From: UBA1573 sp016794285
Lineage (GTDB): Bacteria; Pseudomonadota; Alphaproteobacteria; Micavibrionales; Micavibrionaceae
Direction of reading: 5' to 3'
Assembly: GCA_016794285.1 (NCBI GenBank)
Contig: JAEUKO010000014.1
Span: 1 to 31,834, forward strand
Length of the DNA stretch: 31,834 nucleotides
Shown: one piece after another, positions 1-7,301 of the stretch
Numbering within the stretch: position 1 is the stretch's first letter
How the letters are laid out: each line of letters begins with the position of its first letter
Program-made: the position numbers and the translations under genes
Notes under the pieces: generated by a model
What the model saw: the letters and a program-made list of their open reading frames with translations, nothing else
The model's database searches: none
Told to the model about the DNA's origin: nothing

Positions 1-546
1 CATCTCGTACGCATACACAGCAGAAGTGGCATCACAAAAGGTTAGACCCTTGCGATCAGGCTTGATCCAGTCATGATTTGGAATGCGTACACCGGATGTT
101 GTCCCGTTCCATGTAAAAATCACATCACGATCTGTATCTACTTGTTCAAGATCTGGCAACTCTCCGTACGCAACCTTGAAGCTTCGAACATCAGGGAGCT
201 TTAATTGCGTTATTATGTCTTCCAGCCACTCTCCCCCGAAGTTTTCCCATGCCAAAACATCCACACCTCGTTCCCCGAGCAAAGACCACATGGCCATTTC
301 AATCGCTCCGGTATCGGAACCCGCGACAATTGCGATTTTATAATCTGCAGGAACTTCAAGTGTACTCCGGTGACGTTCAATAAGATCTTTCAATCGCGCT
401 TTTCCCTCACTTGAGCGATGAGAGCGACCAAGAAGAGCCGATTTAAGAACATCCACACTCCATCCCGGGCGTTTGGCGCAAGGGCCAGACGAAAAGTTTG
501 GGCAGTGAGGCTTGATGGAAGGTTTGATTACGGAAGAACCAGACAT
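1..546 (-). CDS. serC: Phosphoserine aminotransferase, 3' part cut by window edge
   Basis: PLP-dependent enzyme of serine biosynthesis that converts 3-phosphohydroxypyruvate and glutamate to phosphoserine and 2-oxoglutarate in the cytosol. The reading frame starts with ATG at 546 on the minus strand and stays open for 182 codons to base 1, so only the N-terminal half is present. Visible family features are the N-terminal FSSGPCAKRPGW segment, the LGRSHRS segment, the GSDTGAIEMAMWSLLG helix region, the WNGTTSGVRIP loop and the following TFCDATSA. These match the alphaproteobacterial SerC subgroup rather than the E. coli type (family knowledge). It is divergent from serB, the last enzyme of the same pathway, so the two probably share a control region. 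Identification is confident; the C-terminus cannot be judged. Confidence 0.93.
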   Translation of the reverse strand, partial: MSGSSVIKPSIKPHCPNFSSGPCAKRPGWSVDVLKSALLGRSHRSSEGKARLKDLIERHRSTLEVPADYKIAIVAGSDTGAIEMAMWSLLGERGVDVLAWENFGGEWLEDIITQLKLPDVRSFKVAYGELPDLEQVDTDRDVIFTWNGTTSGVRIPNHDWIKPDRKGLTFCDATSAVYAYEM

Positions 547-578
547 GATTTTGAACTTTCCTTTTGAATAGCCTTTCA

Positions 579-607
579 TTTTTATCATGCCGCGCCTTGC
601 TTACCAA
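579..607 (-). promoter_or_regulatory. Candidate sigma70-type promoter of serC
   Basis: Read on the minus strand, TTGGTA (602-607) and TAAAAA (579-584) are separated by 17 bases, each matching four of six consensus positions. It would give a leader of about 25-30 bases before the serC ATG at 546. A plus-strand TATCAT at 583-588 could be the overlapping -10 of serB, but it lacks a good -35. These are weak matches; inference only. Confidence 0.3.
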
Positions 608-658
608 GATGGAAAACCGCGCTTGGCTCTTCTCTTGTCATGGACTATGGTTACCAGC

Positions 659-1591
659 ATGAATTCTGTTCTTGTTTTTGTTTCGGGGGCTGCAGATCAC
701 CCTTTGGCAGCGCATCACCTTGCCAAGGTTGAACACCTGCTGGACGAGGCCCATGTCGAACTTTTCGCAAACCCCGAGTGGTTACACCTGCACAAAGCCG
801 CAGAAATGCAGATTGAGGGAAGCCTATCCCCTGCCCAATTCACCCATTTGCGGCACGCCTTAGGGGAAGAATCCATTGACGTTTTTATGCTGCCCCAACA
901 AGGGCGAAAAAAAGCTTTGTTGCTTGCAGATATGGACGCCACCATTGTCACCACAGAAACTCTTGATGAATTGGCCGATTTTGTAGGCCTAAAAGAAAGG
1001 ATTTCTGGAATTACACAGCGAGCCATGTGCGGAGAATTGAATTTCCACATGGCCTTAAATGAAAGAGTTGCTCTCTTAGAAGGGCTTCCCCTTTCCGCGC
1101 TTGAGAAAACGGCCGCCTCGACACAGTTAAGCTCAGGAGCTGAAACCTTGGTTAAGGTCATGCGAAACAACGGAGCGACTTGCGTTTTGGTCTCTGGAGG
1201 TTTTACCTATTTCACCGAAAGAATTGCCCAAAAATGCGGATTTCAAATCCACCACGGCAATCACTTAGACATCAAAGATGGTGTTTTAACCGGAAAAGTT
1301 TTGCCTCCTTTTCTGGATAAAAATGCCAAATACTATTTTCTGCAGAAATATGCCGCTGAACTGGGACTAGCCGCCGATGAGACTCTGGCAATTGGTGATG
1401 GAGCCAACGACCTACCCATGTTGCAAGGCGCGGGGTTGGGGCTTGGTTACCACCCAAAACCCCTTGTTTACGAGAGCGTCTCTAACGCGATTATTCATAC
1501 AGATTTAACTTCTGCCTTGTATGTTCAAGGATATACCGAGGCCGACTTGAAATCGGCTTTTGTCACCGAATCAGAGCCTAGAGATGACTGA
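659..1591 (+). CDS. serB: Phosphoserine phosphatase
   Basis: HAD-superfamily phosphatase that makes L-serine from phosphoserine, the last step of the pathway begun by the divergent serC. The HAD nucleophile motif DMDAT lies at about residues 91-95, the motif II serine in VSGGFTYF, and the metal-binding GDGANDLPML at about 246-255. The N-terminal ~80 residues are a degenerate ACT-like regulatory domain, as in alphaproteobacterial SerB. The frame opens as early as an ATG at 587, with another ATG at 647. I prefer 659 because conserved sequence begins at MNSVLVFVSG and because the earlier start would leave only 40 bases for two divergent promoters. No start has a clear Shine-Dalgarno, so the start is uncertain. 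The last 8 bases overlap the next gene. Confidence 0.92.
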   Translation: MNSVLVFVSGAADHPLAAHHLAKVEHLLDEAHVELFANPEWLHLHKAAEMQIEGSLSPAQFTHLRHALGEESIDVFMLPQQGRKKALLLADMDATIVTTETLDELADFVGLKERISGITQRAMCGELNFHMALNERVALLEGLPLSALEKTAASTQLSSGAETLVKVMRNNGATCVLVSGGFTYFTERIAQKCGFQIHHGNHLDIKDGVLTGKVLPPFLDKNAKYYFLQKYAAELGLAADETLAIGDGANDLPMLQGAGLGLGYHPKPLVYESVSNAIIHTDLTSALYVQGYTEADLKSAFVTESEPRDD

Positions 1592-2477
1592 ACAGCCCAA
1601 AATTCGTTTTAAGGTCACCGATGACCAGTTGGAAGAGCTGATCCACCGCTATTGTCGGGACTTTACCCAATGGGCGCGGATGGGGCGTTTTGACCCGATC
1701 ACTGGACGGGATGAACAAATCGACCAATCCATCCTGATTATTTTGCAAAAGGGACGGAAAAATGTTGCCCTTCTGGCTCCGGCTGGGGTGGGGAAAACAG
1801 CTCTTTGCGCAGGCCTTGCGCAGAAAATTGTTGCCAATCAAGTTCCCGAATATCTCAAAAACGCACGGGTTCTTGAAATTGATTTGGCGGCAATGGCAGC
1901 CGGAACATCGGGACCTGCAGAGTTTCAAGCGCGATTCCTGCCTCTTTGCAAAGGAGCGGCAGAGCGGTATCACGATCCGGCCTATCCAAAATTTATTCTC
2001 TTTCTTGATGAGATGCACCAAATTATGCCCTCTTGCGAAGCAAGTTCCTATAAGGGACTCTCCGAGGTCATGAAACCCTACCTAACAGTAGGGGATTTGC
2101 ACGTCATTGGAGCAACCACCCTTGACGAATTCCGGATCTATGTGGCTCCAGACCCTGCCATGGATCGTCGCTTCCAGAAAGTTTTTCTGCCCATTCCAGA
2201 TGTCCCTCAAACCATCGACATCATGAAAAACCTCAAAGCGGGATACGAAAAACACCACCGCATCACCGTCAGCGACAAATCTATCGAAGTTATTGTCAAC
2301 TGCACCGAACAACATATGAGAAAACGAAATCAACCCGATAAATCCATTATCATGATGGATGCAGCCATGGCGCACCATGTTAAGGAACACGGAATCGGCG
2401 GCGAGCTTGATCTTAACTCGGTTTATTACATGATCTCTAAAGAAACCGGTATTCACCCAGAAGCCTTGAAAAAATAG
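1584..2477 (+). CDS. Single-domain AAA+ ATPase, ClpA/ClpB-like
   Basis: A 297-residue P-loop ATPase with one AAA+ module. It contains Walker A APAGVGKT (residues 65-72), Walker B FLDE (about 140-143), a sensor-1-like IGATTLDEFR and a DRRF arginine-finger region. The order of motifs matches the first nucleotide-binding domain of Clp/Hsp100 unfoldases, but the N-terminal repeat, middle and second ATPase domains are absent. It therefore cannot be a normal ClpA or ClpB. ATG at 1584 overlaps the serB stop (ATGACTGA), which implies translational coupling; an upstream ATG at 1560 inside serB is less likely. Partner and substrate are unknown. It could be an adaptor-type remodeller of one specific target. 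The fold is certain, the function is not. Confidence 0.8.
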   Translation: MTEQPKIRFKVTDDQLEELIHRYCRDFTQWARMGRFDPITGRDEQIDQSILIILQKGRKNVALLAPAGVGKTALCAGLAQKIVANQVPEYLKNARVLEIDLAAMAAGTSGPAEFQARFLPLCKGAAERYHDPAYPKFILFLDEMHQIMPSCEASSYKGLSEVMKPYLTVGDLHVIGATTLDEFRIYVAPDPAMDRRFQKVFLPIPDVPQTIDIMKNLKAGYEKHHRITVSDKSIEVIVNCTEQHMRKRNQPDKSIIMMDAAMAHHVKEHGIGGELDLNSVYYMISKETGIHPEALKK

Positions 2478-2522
2478 CAGGTAGTTTATTTTTCGACTGT
2501 TTCGCCCTATGATCTTGGCCTC

Positions 2523-2669
2523 AGTGTCCGTCCAGAAAGTTCCAGATATGTGACGAAAATGGCGGATTTCCGAGAACCGTAGCGGAACGTACATCAAGGT
2601 ACTTGAGCAACGGAAGCGCAGGAAACCACCATTTGCAGTCCATAGATGGAAACTTTATGGATGGACACT
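2523..2669. repeat. 147-bp long imperfect palindrome, MITE-like intergenic element
   Basis: The 209-base gap between the AAA+ gene and the glycosyltransferase is mostly one inverted repeat. The left end AGTGTCCGTCCAGAAAGTT (from 2523) matches the complement of the right end AGTGTCCATCCATAAAGTTT (back from 2669). Matching continues inward through CCA..TATG, GAC..AAATGG.GG, TTTCC and CCGT.GC to a GTAC/GTAC centre at about 2589-2602. The arms are about 70 bases with roughly 80% complementarity judged by eye. No open frame of note and no clear target-site duplication are seen. It looks like a non-autonomous transposable element or a dispersed palindromic repeat. It could also be transcribed as a long hairpin RNA ahead of the downstream gene. 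Confidence 0.75.
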
Positions 2670-2686
2670 AAAAAAAGCGAGATAGC

Positions 2687-3739
2687 ATGGCACAGGTACA
2701 AAAAGTTCTTCATGTTGTAGCAGGAAGCGGAAAGGGTGGGGCAGAAACGTTCTGCCTTGACGCGATTAAAGCCTTGCATGACGCAGGAGTAAAACAACAC
2801 ATCATTTGTCGCGCTCATCCGCATTACCTTGCTGCCTTTCGTGAAAGAGGTATTCCGTACGACACCCTCTCTTTTAGCTGGCTGTCTCGCCTTTTTAACG
2901 GGCCGTATTTGATCCGCAAGCGGGTCAAGAGCTTTGAACCCAATTTGGTTCATGCGTGGATGGGGCGAGCTGCCTCTTTTATTCCAGCCAAGCTTCCTGT
3001 TCCTGTTCTTGGCTGGTTTGGTGGATATTACGGACTAAAACGTTACCGAACATCCGACTGTTACATGGGCGTAACCCGTGACATTGGCCGCCATCTCGTA
3101 GAAAAAAGCAAAACGCCGGACCGATGCTTTGTGGTTCACACTTTCGGAACACTCGAACCAAGCCCCCCCGTTTCCAAAGCAGATTTTGATACGCCAGAAG
3201 AAGCGCCGGTAGTTCTGCTTCTTTCGCGAATGCACTGGAAAAAAGGTGTAGATACTCTGCTCAAAGCTGCCCAAAAACTGGAAGGTGTCTATTTCTGGCT
3301 GGCCGGAGACGGGCCGGACATGGAAAAATACAAAGCCTTATGCCACGAATTAGGTCTGGGCGAACGGGTTCGTTTTTTAGGTTGGCGACATGATCGGGCC
3401 TCCCTTCTAGAAAAAGCAACTGTTTGTACCCTGCCCTCTCGCTATGAACCTTTTGGAACAGTCATCGCCGAAAGCTGGTTTTCCGGTATTCCACTGGTTG
3501 CCGCCAAAGCGGCAGGAGCCCGCCAATATGTCACTCACGATTTTGATGGTTTACTGTGTGAAATTGATGATGTGGACGGCCTTGCAGAGCAACTGCGGCG
3601 AGCCATTCAAGACCATGATCTACGCACCCACCTGATTGAAAACGGCAAAACAACCTATCAGACATTATTCAGCCGCAACGTGGTCGTCAAAAGTCTGATC
3701 GAAGCCTATGAAAAAATCATTGCCCTTGGAAAAAAATAA
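2687..3739 (+). CDS. Glycosyltransferase family 4 (GT-B fold)
   Basis: A 350-residue cytosolic or membrane-associated GT-B enzyme that transfers a sugar from an activated donor, probably for surface polysaccharide or lipopolysaccharide. The N-terminal acceptor domain begins with VLHVVAGSGKGGAE, the typical glycine-rich loop. The C-terminal donor domain starts near LLLSRMHWKKGVDTLL and carries the EX7E motif as EPFGTVIAE (E254 and E262), with PSRYEPFG and GDGPDMEKY segments, all hallmarks of the family. The ATG at 2687 lies 17 bases after the palindromic element, so the promoter must be in or before that element. It stands alone and converges on the next gene with only 6 bases between stops. 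Donor and acceptor cannot be told from sequence. Confidence 0.88.
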   Translation: MAQVQKVLHVVAGSGKGGAETFCLDAIKALHDAGVKQHIICRAHPHYLAAFRERGIPYDTLSFSWLSRLFNGPYLIRKRVKSFEPNLVHAWMGRAASFIPAKLPVPVLGWFGGYYGLKRYRTSDCYMGVTRDIGRHLVEKSKTPDRCFVVHTFGTLEPSPPVSKADFDTPEEAPVVLLLSRMHWKKGVDTLLKAAQKLEGVYFWLAGDGPDMEKYKALCHELGLGERVRFLGWRHDRASLLEKATVCTLPSRYEPFGTVIAESWFSGIPLVAAKAAGARQYVTHDFDGLLCEIDDVDGLAEQLRRAIQDHDLRTHLIENGKTTYQTLFSRNVVVKSLIEAYEKIIALGKK

Positions 3740-3745
3740 CCAAGA

Positions 3746-4804
3746 TCACACAACAGTGTTAACAATGTGGTCAGGGAAAATTTTGCGGGCCAGCTCTGTA
3801 TCGCGAAACCCTAAGGTTTCAGCGGCAGGAAGACAATCTTCAAGGATCTGCAGTAAATGAGCCTCGTTAAGAGGATCAGGCATCCGGCGAAAGAATGGGT
3901 CACATAAAAGCGTTCTGGCAATCGGGGCCAAATAGCATTTCTCACTTAATTCTGGAGTGGGCAACCGCGAGAGACGCAAAACATCCTCAGCTTTTAGAGA
4001 ACGAGACGCACCAGAGGCAACGCCCCGACGAAACTCTTCATCCATTGCTTCAAGGGTTTGATGATCCAGTTCTTCAAACCTTCCTTCTTCTTCCATCCAG
4101 CGCAGCATCAAATGAGTGAGCAGCGAGCTATCTTCAACCATATCCGGATGACGGTCAGCCATTGCTCGAAACGCACTACAAAGATCCCCCAGATCAGAGA
4201 CAATGAGCGAATGCCACAAGGTTGGAAATTCCGCCTGATCCAGTTCCCATGCAGCGATAAGAAGAATCAAATCTTGATCTGCGCGGCGAAGCCTTTCCCA
4301 CAAAATTCGGTCTTCAACAGCTAGGTTCCCACTATTTTGAATCCCAACCATACTGTGCCAGATTAAGCGCAATCCTCGCAGCATTTCGGACAAAAATAAG
4401 GAAGCCGCCTCAGGAGAACGGGCAAAAGTCTGTGCCGAAGGAGAAAATCTTGGCAAAATGAGAATCCGTAACTGGGGGTCAAGAACGCACTGTCCAGAAT
4501 CAATATCATCAACCTCCAAGGACCATTCCTCAATTCTGGCCTCGGCAATTAAGGCCCTAGCCACCGCACTTTCTGTGAGAAGAGACAAGGCCCAAATCAA
4601 AATGTCTTCGTCTGTCGCCAAGCGGAGGATGGTATCTTCCTCATCGCCGTCTTCAAGGAGTTCGGCCTGATCTTCTGCAAGCTGGAGCAAATCTTCCAAA
4701 GCGTAAGCTTCGCCTTCCTCATAGACGTCTTCATCGTCCATCAAGAAAAAATCATCGTCCATCAATGCGGAATCGCTGGAGAACCCAGCCTGAGAAATAA
4801 ACAT
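3746..4804 (-). CDS. Unknown protein, downstream member of a tandem paralogous pair
   Basis: A 352-residue acidic protein without signal peptide or membrane segment. The first ~75 residues are strongly acidic and low complexity. Residues from about 150 onward align by eye with the preceding gene. Shared landmarks are an LRxxW helix (LRLIWH here), a RADQ.....AAWEL segment, a SDL..L..AF segment and, near the C-terminus, YL.P.......DP.F. The region resembles what I recall of DUF6782 (putative metallopeptidase) proteins of Alphaproteobacteria, but no HExxH zinc motif is present, so enzyme activity is doubtful. It starts at ATG 4804, 20 bases after the paralogue's stop, with an AAGAG ribosome site, so the two form an operon. 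Function unknown. Confidence 0.72.
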   Translation of the reverse strand: MFISQAGFSSDSALMDDDFFLMDDEDVYEEGEAYALEDLLQLAEDQAELLEDGDEEDTILRLATDEDILIWALSLLTESAVARALIAEARIEEWSLEVDDIDSGQCVLDPQLRILILPRFSPSAQTFARSPEAASLFLSEMLRGLRLIWHSMVGIQNSGNLAVEDRILWERLRRADQDLILLIAAWELDQAEFPTLWHSLIVSDLGDLCSAFRAMADRHPDMVEDSSLLTHLMLRWMEEEGRFEELDHQTLEAMDEEFRRGVASGASRSLKAEDVLRLSRLPTPELSEKCYLAPIARTLLCDPFFRRMPDPLNEAHLLQILEDCLPAAETLGFRDTELARKIFPDHIVNTVV

Positions 4805-4824
4805 ACGGTACTCTTATACTACGA

Positions 4825-6090
4825 TTAGTCCCCTCTCGGAAGACTCAGAAAAACAACATCCCCGCCCGCACCCGTCGTACCGTTGGCACGAGAGGAAGAT
4901 GGATCGATACCATCCCGACTGGGCAGAGGAATAACAAGGGCAGAAGGCTTAGAATCCCTCATGGGAGAAGAAGGTTTAAGTTCTTCTTCGGCTTCGGTGA
5001 AAGAGCGTTCAAATTTAATGAACCACAAGAAATTGGCATTGGCGCGGTCCCGAACATCGGTAAACACTGGGTCAGAAATAATCTGGTTAACAACCGGAGT
5101 TAGGTAATTTTGACCGAAAGGCATTTTTCCTAACGCTTTGAGCAAATCAAGAGCAATCATGCGCGAGGCTTCGACGTTGTCACTAAAGGCGTACCCTTGA
5201 TAATCGGCCAGCATTTGTTGAATGAGCTGACGATCAGCCTTGCGACACCGTTCAGACAAGAACCAAGACTCCAGCGTTGCCCTAGCCGCTGATCCGGAGT
5301 GAATCGAGCGAAAATCAGAAATCGCCTCCCGTGCGAAAGCGCGGCTAAGATCAGAAAGCGGGGAGTTTTCAAGACGCATCCACGCACTTTTCTCACCAGA
5401 AAGCTGTAACTCCCAAGCAACCCGAACCATTGCCGCAATTTGATCGGCCGTTTGTGCACGATTGATTAGAACCGCAAAGTCAGGATGGAAGGCCAGAGGA
5501 TGAAGACCCGCACCGTTCTTGTGCTGCCACATCCGGCGCAGTTCACGAGCAGCTAAAAGAATTTGTAAAGGAAGATCAAGATCAGGCCGTACCCAGATAA
5601 CTTGTCCAGCGCGATCATAGGACGCATCCATCACTTGACGCGAAGGAGAAAGTTTAACGCCTTGTAGCGCGGCAAAAGACAAAAACTGAGAGGCTAAACG
5701 ACTTTTCTGCAAAACCTCCAACAGTGAATCAAGAGAAGGTGGCGCAGAAAAAACGCGCTCAGTAGCGAAACTCGCATCCTCAAGGAACAACCGAGACGTG
5801 TTGTTTTCAGGAACAACAAAATCTTTGGCAATCTTCTCATACGCCTCTGTTTTTTCCCGAAGCTGAGTAATATCGCGCTCCAAAGCCTGCAGAACAGGAT
5901 CATCAAAGAGCATATCCTCATCGGTCACGTCCTCAAAATCGCTGTAAAACAAAGGCTGGTCACTGATCCATGTGCAACGGACCGGCTGGCTGTTATTCAG
6001 CGTATAGGCAAAGCGACAATCGGCCAACTGCCAGATCTGCAGCTCAGCTGTATCGCTATGATTATCGTCAGATCCAGAATTCTTGTCCAT
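4825..6090 (-). CDS. Unknown protein, upstream member of the paralogous pair (DUF6782-like?)
   Basis: About 421 residues. I place the start at ATG 6090, preceded by a GGAAGG ribosome site, rather than at a GTG at 6102. No signal peptide or membrane helix is visible. An acidic N-terminal part is followed by a helical core with ARELRRMWQ. That stretch has the shape of a zinc-peptidase AHELRHxWQ helix in which both histidines are replaced by arginine or another residue. It is followed by RAQTADQ....RVAWELQ and SDLSRAFARE. The C-terminal ~60 residues are Ser/Pro/Gly-rich and look disordered. It is first in a two-gene operon with its paralogue. Assignment to DUF6782 is from memory and tentative. 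It is most likely a pseudoenzyme or structural protein. Confidence 0.72.
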   Translation of the reverse strand: MDKNSGSDDNHSDTAELQIWQLADCRFAYTLNNSQPVRCTWISDQPLFYSDFEDVTDEDMLFDDPVLQALERDITQLREKTEAYEKIAKDFVVPENNTSRLFLEDASFATERVFSAPPSLDSLLEVLQKSRLASQFLSFAALQGVKLSPSRQVMDASYDRAGQVIWVRPDLDLPLQILLAARELRRMWQHKNGAGLHPLAFHPDFAVLINRAQTADQIAAMVRVAWELQLSGEKSAWMRLENSPLSDLSRAFAREAISDFRSIHSGSAARATLESWFLSERCRKADRQLIQQMLADYQGYAFSDNVEASRMIALDLLKALGKMPFGQNYLTPVVNQIISDPVFTDVRDRANANFLWFIKFERSFTEAEEELKPSSPMRDSKPSALVIPLPSRDGIDPSSSRANGTTGAGGDVVFLSLPRGD

Positions 6091-6312
6091 GTCCCCTTCC
6101 ACCTCGCCAGTGGCCTATCCCTAACTCTCAGTGTACACGCGTCTGATAAACAGATCCTAAACATCACCTTAGTTGCTTATAGTTAGTCTGTTTGCTCACG
6201 GGACCATCCTAGCCGGAGAATCTTAATAGAAGGTGAGCGGCACAAAAAATATGTCGTTTTTCATCCCCAACCGCTCGCAATGCCCTAAAAGCGAAAGGTT
6301 CTTTTGATAAAT
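6091..6312. other. Divergent intergenic region upstream of the hsp20 promoter
   Basis: This is the regulatory gap between the minus-strand paralogue operon and the heat-shock operon. No gene is supported here. It contains GAGCGG (6235-6240) and CCGCTC (6271-6276), a 6-bp inverted repeat with a 30-base loop that also has opposed A and T runs. No gene reads into it, so a terminator role is unlikely. I see no convincing minus-strand promoter for the gene at 6090. Confidence 0.4.
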
Positions 6313-6342
6313 CTTGTTTTGTCACCTCTGGAAACTATATAG
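6313..6342 (+). promoter_or_regulatory. Candidate RpoH-type heat-shock promoter of hsp20
   Basis: CTTG (6313-6316) is followed 18 bases later by CTATAT (6335-6340). Equivalently, TTGTTT and TATATA are separated by 17. This fits the alphaproteobacterial sigma-32 consensus, CTTG then CYTATNT. Predicted transcription start is near 6347, giving a leader of about 75 bases. The placement directly upstream of a small heat-shock gene supports the call; a plain sigma70 promoter is the alternative. Confidence 0.6.
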
Positions 6343-6346
6343 TCTG

Positions 6347-6424
6347 GGGAAGAAGACAGTGCCGCAGGCTGTGGGCTGTCGATACTTTAACTTGAACTCG
6401 CTCATAACCGAGGGGTTGATAATG
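6347..6424 (+). promoter_or_regulatory. ROSE-like RNA thermometer in the hsp20 leader
   Basis: The leader folds into two hairpins. A 5' hairpin is closed by GACAG (6355-6359) and CTGTC (6376-6380). A 3' hairpin pairs AACTC(G)CTC (6395-6403, G6400 bulged) with GAGGGGTT (6410-6417) across a six-base loop. The 3' stem buries the whole Shine-Dalgarno GAGGGG just before the ATG at 6422. The 5' arm includes UCGCU, which fits the UYGCU motif with a looped-out G that defines ROSE thermometers. Melting on heating would expose the ribosome site. Pairing was read by eye, not computed. Confidence 0.62.
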
Positions 6425-6922
6425 ACAGCGCGGATCTCTCTTTTTGACTCTCCTCTCTTTTTGGGATTTGACCAATATGAAAGGACACTGGACCGGATTA
6501 AGAAGACAGCTCAAGAGGGTTATCCTCCCTATAATATTGAGCAAACTGGCCCAAATGGACTGCGAATCACTTTGGCGGTTGCCGGTTTCACCATGCAAGA
6601 TATGGACGTAGAGATAGAACAAAACCAGCTAACCGTCCGTGGCAAGCAGCAAGACGATTCTGACCGCGTTTATTTACATAGGGGGATTGCCGCTAGGCAG
6701 TTTCAAAAGGCCTTTGTCTTGGCCGATGGTATTAAAGTTTTGGGCGCAACGCTTGATAATGGCCTGCTTCATATTGATATGGAAAGAGTTGAGCCTGAAC
6801 GTCACGCCAGAAAAATTGAAATATCTGCTCAGTCCCCCACGGTAACTTTGTCAGGACGGGCAGGAACCAAAGCCATTGAGGACCAATCCGGCTCTCCATC
6901 TGGACCAGACGAAAAGAGCTAA
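6422..6922 (+). CDS. Small heat-shock protein, Hsp20/IbpA family
   Basis: A 166-residue ATP-independent holdase that binds unfolding proteins in the cytosol as large oligomers. The start MTARISLFDSPLFLGFDQYERTLDRI is typical of IbpA-class alphaproteobacterial Hsp20. The alpha-crystallin domain runs from about residue 34 to 135, with YNIEQTGPNGLRITLAVAGF at its start, NQLTVRGKQ, the YLHRGIAARQFQKAFVLADG segment, and the A-x-L-x-N-G-L-L motif (ATLDNGLL). The C-terminal ~30 residues are Gly/Ser-rich. ATG 6422 is chosen because GAGGGG lies 6 bases before it; the frame is open further upstream but runs through the thermometer. It has its own heat-shock-like promoter and thermometer, and DUF1150 follows 71 bases downstream. 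Confidence 0.93.
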   Translation: MTARISLFDSPLFLGFDQYERTLDRIKKTAQEGYPPYNIEQTGPNGLRITLAVAGFTMQDMDVEIEQNQLTVRGKQQDDSDRVYLHRGIAARQFQKAFVLADGIKVLGATLDNGLLHIDMERVEPERHARKIEISAQSPTVTLSGRAGTKAIEDQSGSPSGPDEKS

Positions 6923-6993
6923 TCAGATTTTTAGCTTTTAGAAGGCTTTTTCACTAAAAAAATGCTATCCTGTACAGGAAAGGACCTTAAGCC

Positions 6994-7224
6994 ATGAACC
7001 AAAGCAGCGATTCCCCTCATCACATTCTGCGCAGCCTGTCTCCGCGTGCTTTCCTTGCTTTTGGAGTAGACCGCGTTGCCTATATCAAACTGGTCACCAT
7101 TGAGAATCGTCCGGCTTATGCTCTCCACGCCGCGGACGGCACGCCGCTTTCCTTAATTGATACGTTTGAGGGAGCTGTGGTTGTGGCCCAACAGAACGAT
7201 CTGAGCCCCGTTTCTCTCCATTAG
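6994..7224 (+). CDS. DUF1150 family small protein
   Basis: A 76-residue protein matching the DUF1150 family that commonly follows Hsp20 genes in Alphaproteobacteria (family knowledge). The visible conserved core is FGVDRVAYIKLV, then YALHAADGTPL and a C-terminal AVVVAQQNDLSPVSLH, where a small beta-rich domain ends in the A...A..ND..P.SLH signature. There is no signal peptide or membrane segment. It starts at ATG 6994 with AGGAAAGGA upstream. It is likely co-expressed with hsp20. Its biochemical role is not known; the context suggests a stress-response accessory. Confidence 0.85.
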   Translation: MNQSSDSPHHILRSLSPRAFLAFGVDRVAYIKLVTIENRPAYALHAADGTPLSLIDTFEGAVVVAQQNDLSPVSLH

Positions 7225-7272
7225 TCAGATAGAGCACGCTCTCATTTTGCCCTGTTCTGGCTATATCTTTTC

Positions 7273-7301
7273 TTGACAATATGGTTATGAAAATATATGG
7301 T
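7273..7301 (+). promoter_or_regulatory. Candidate promoter at the start of the L,D-transpeptidase-like gene
   Basis: A perfect -35 TTGACA (7273-7278) is followed after 17 bases by TATGGT (7296-7301), or after 15 by TATATG. It overlaps the earliest possible start codons (7281 and 7287). If it is used, the real start may be ATG 7308 with almost no leader. The consensus -35 is the main support. Confidence 0.45.

Noticed and set aside
83..414. Plus-strand open frames in the first 500 bases
   Set aside because: They lie opposite the clearly conserved serC frame and have no family-like sequence.
6235..6276. GAGCGG/CCGCTC inverted repeat as a terminator
   Set aside because: Stem is only 6 bp with a 30-base loop and no gene reads into it from either side.
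7230..7241. AGAGC-AC-GCTCT palindrome after the DUF1150 gene as a terminator
   Set aside because: The loop is too short for a stable hairpin and no T-run follows directly.
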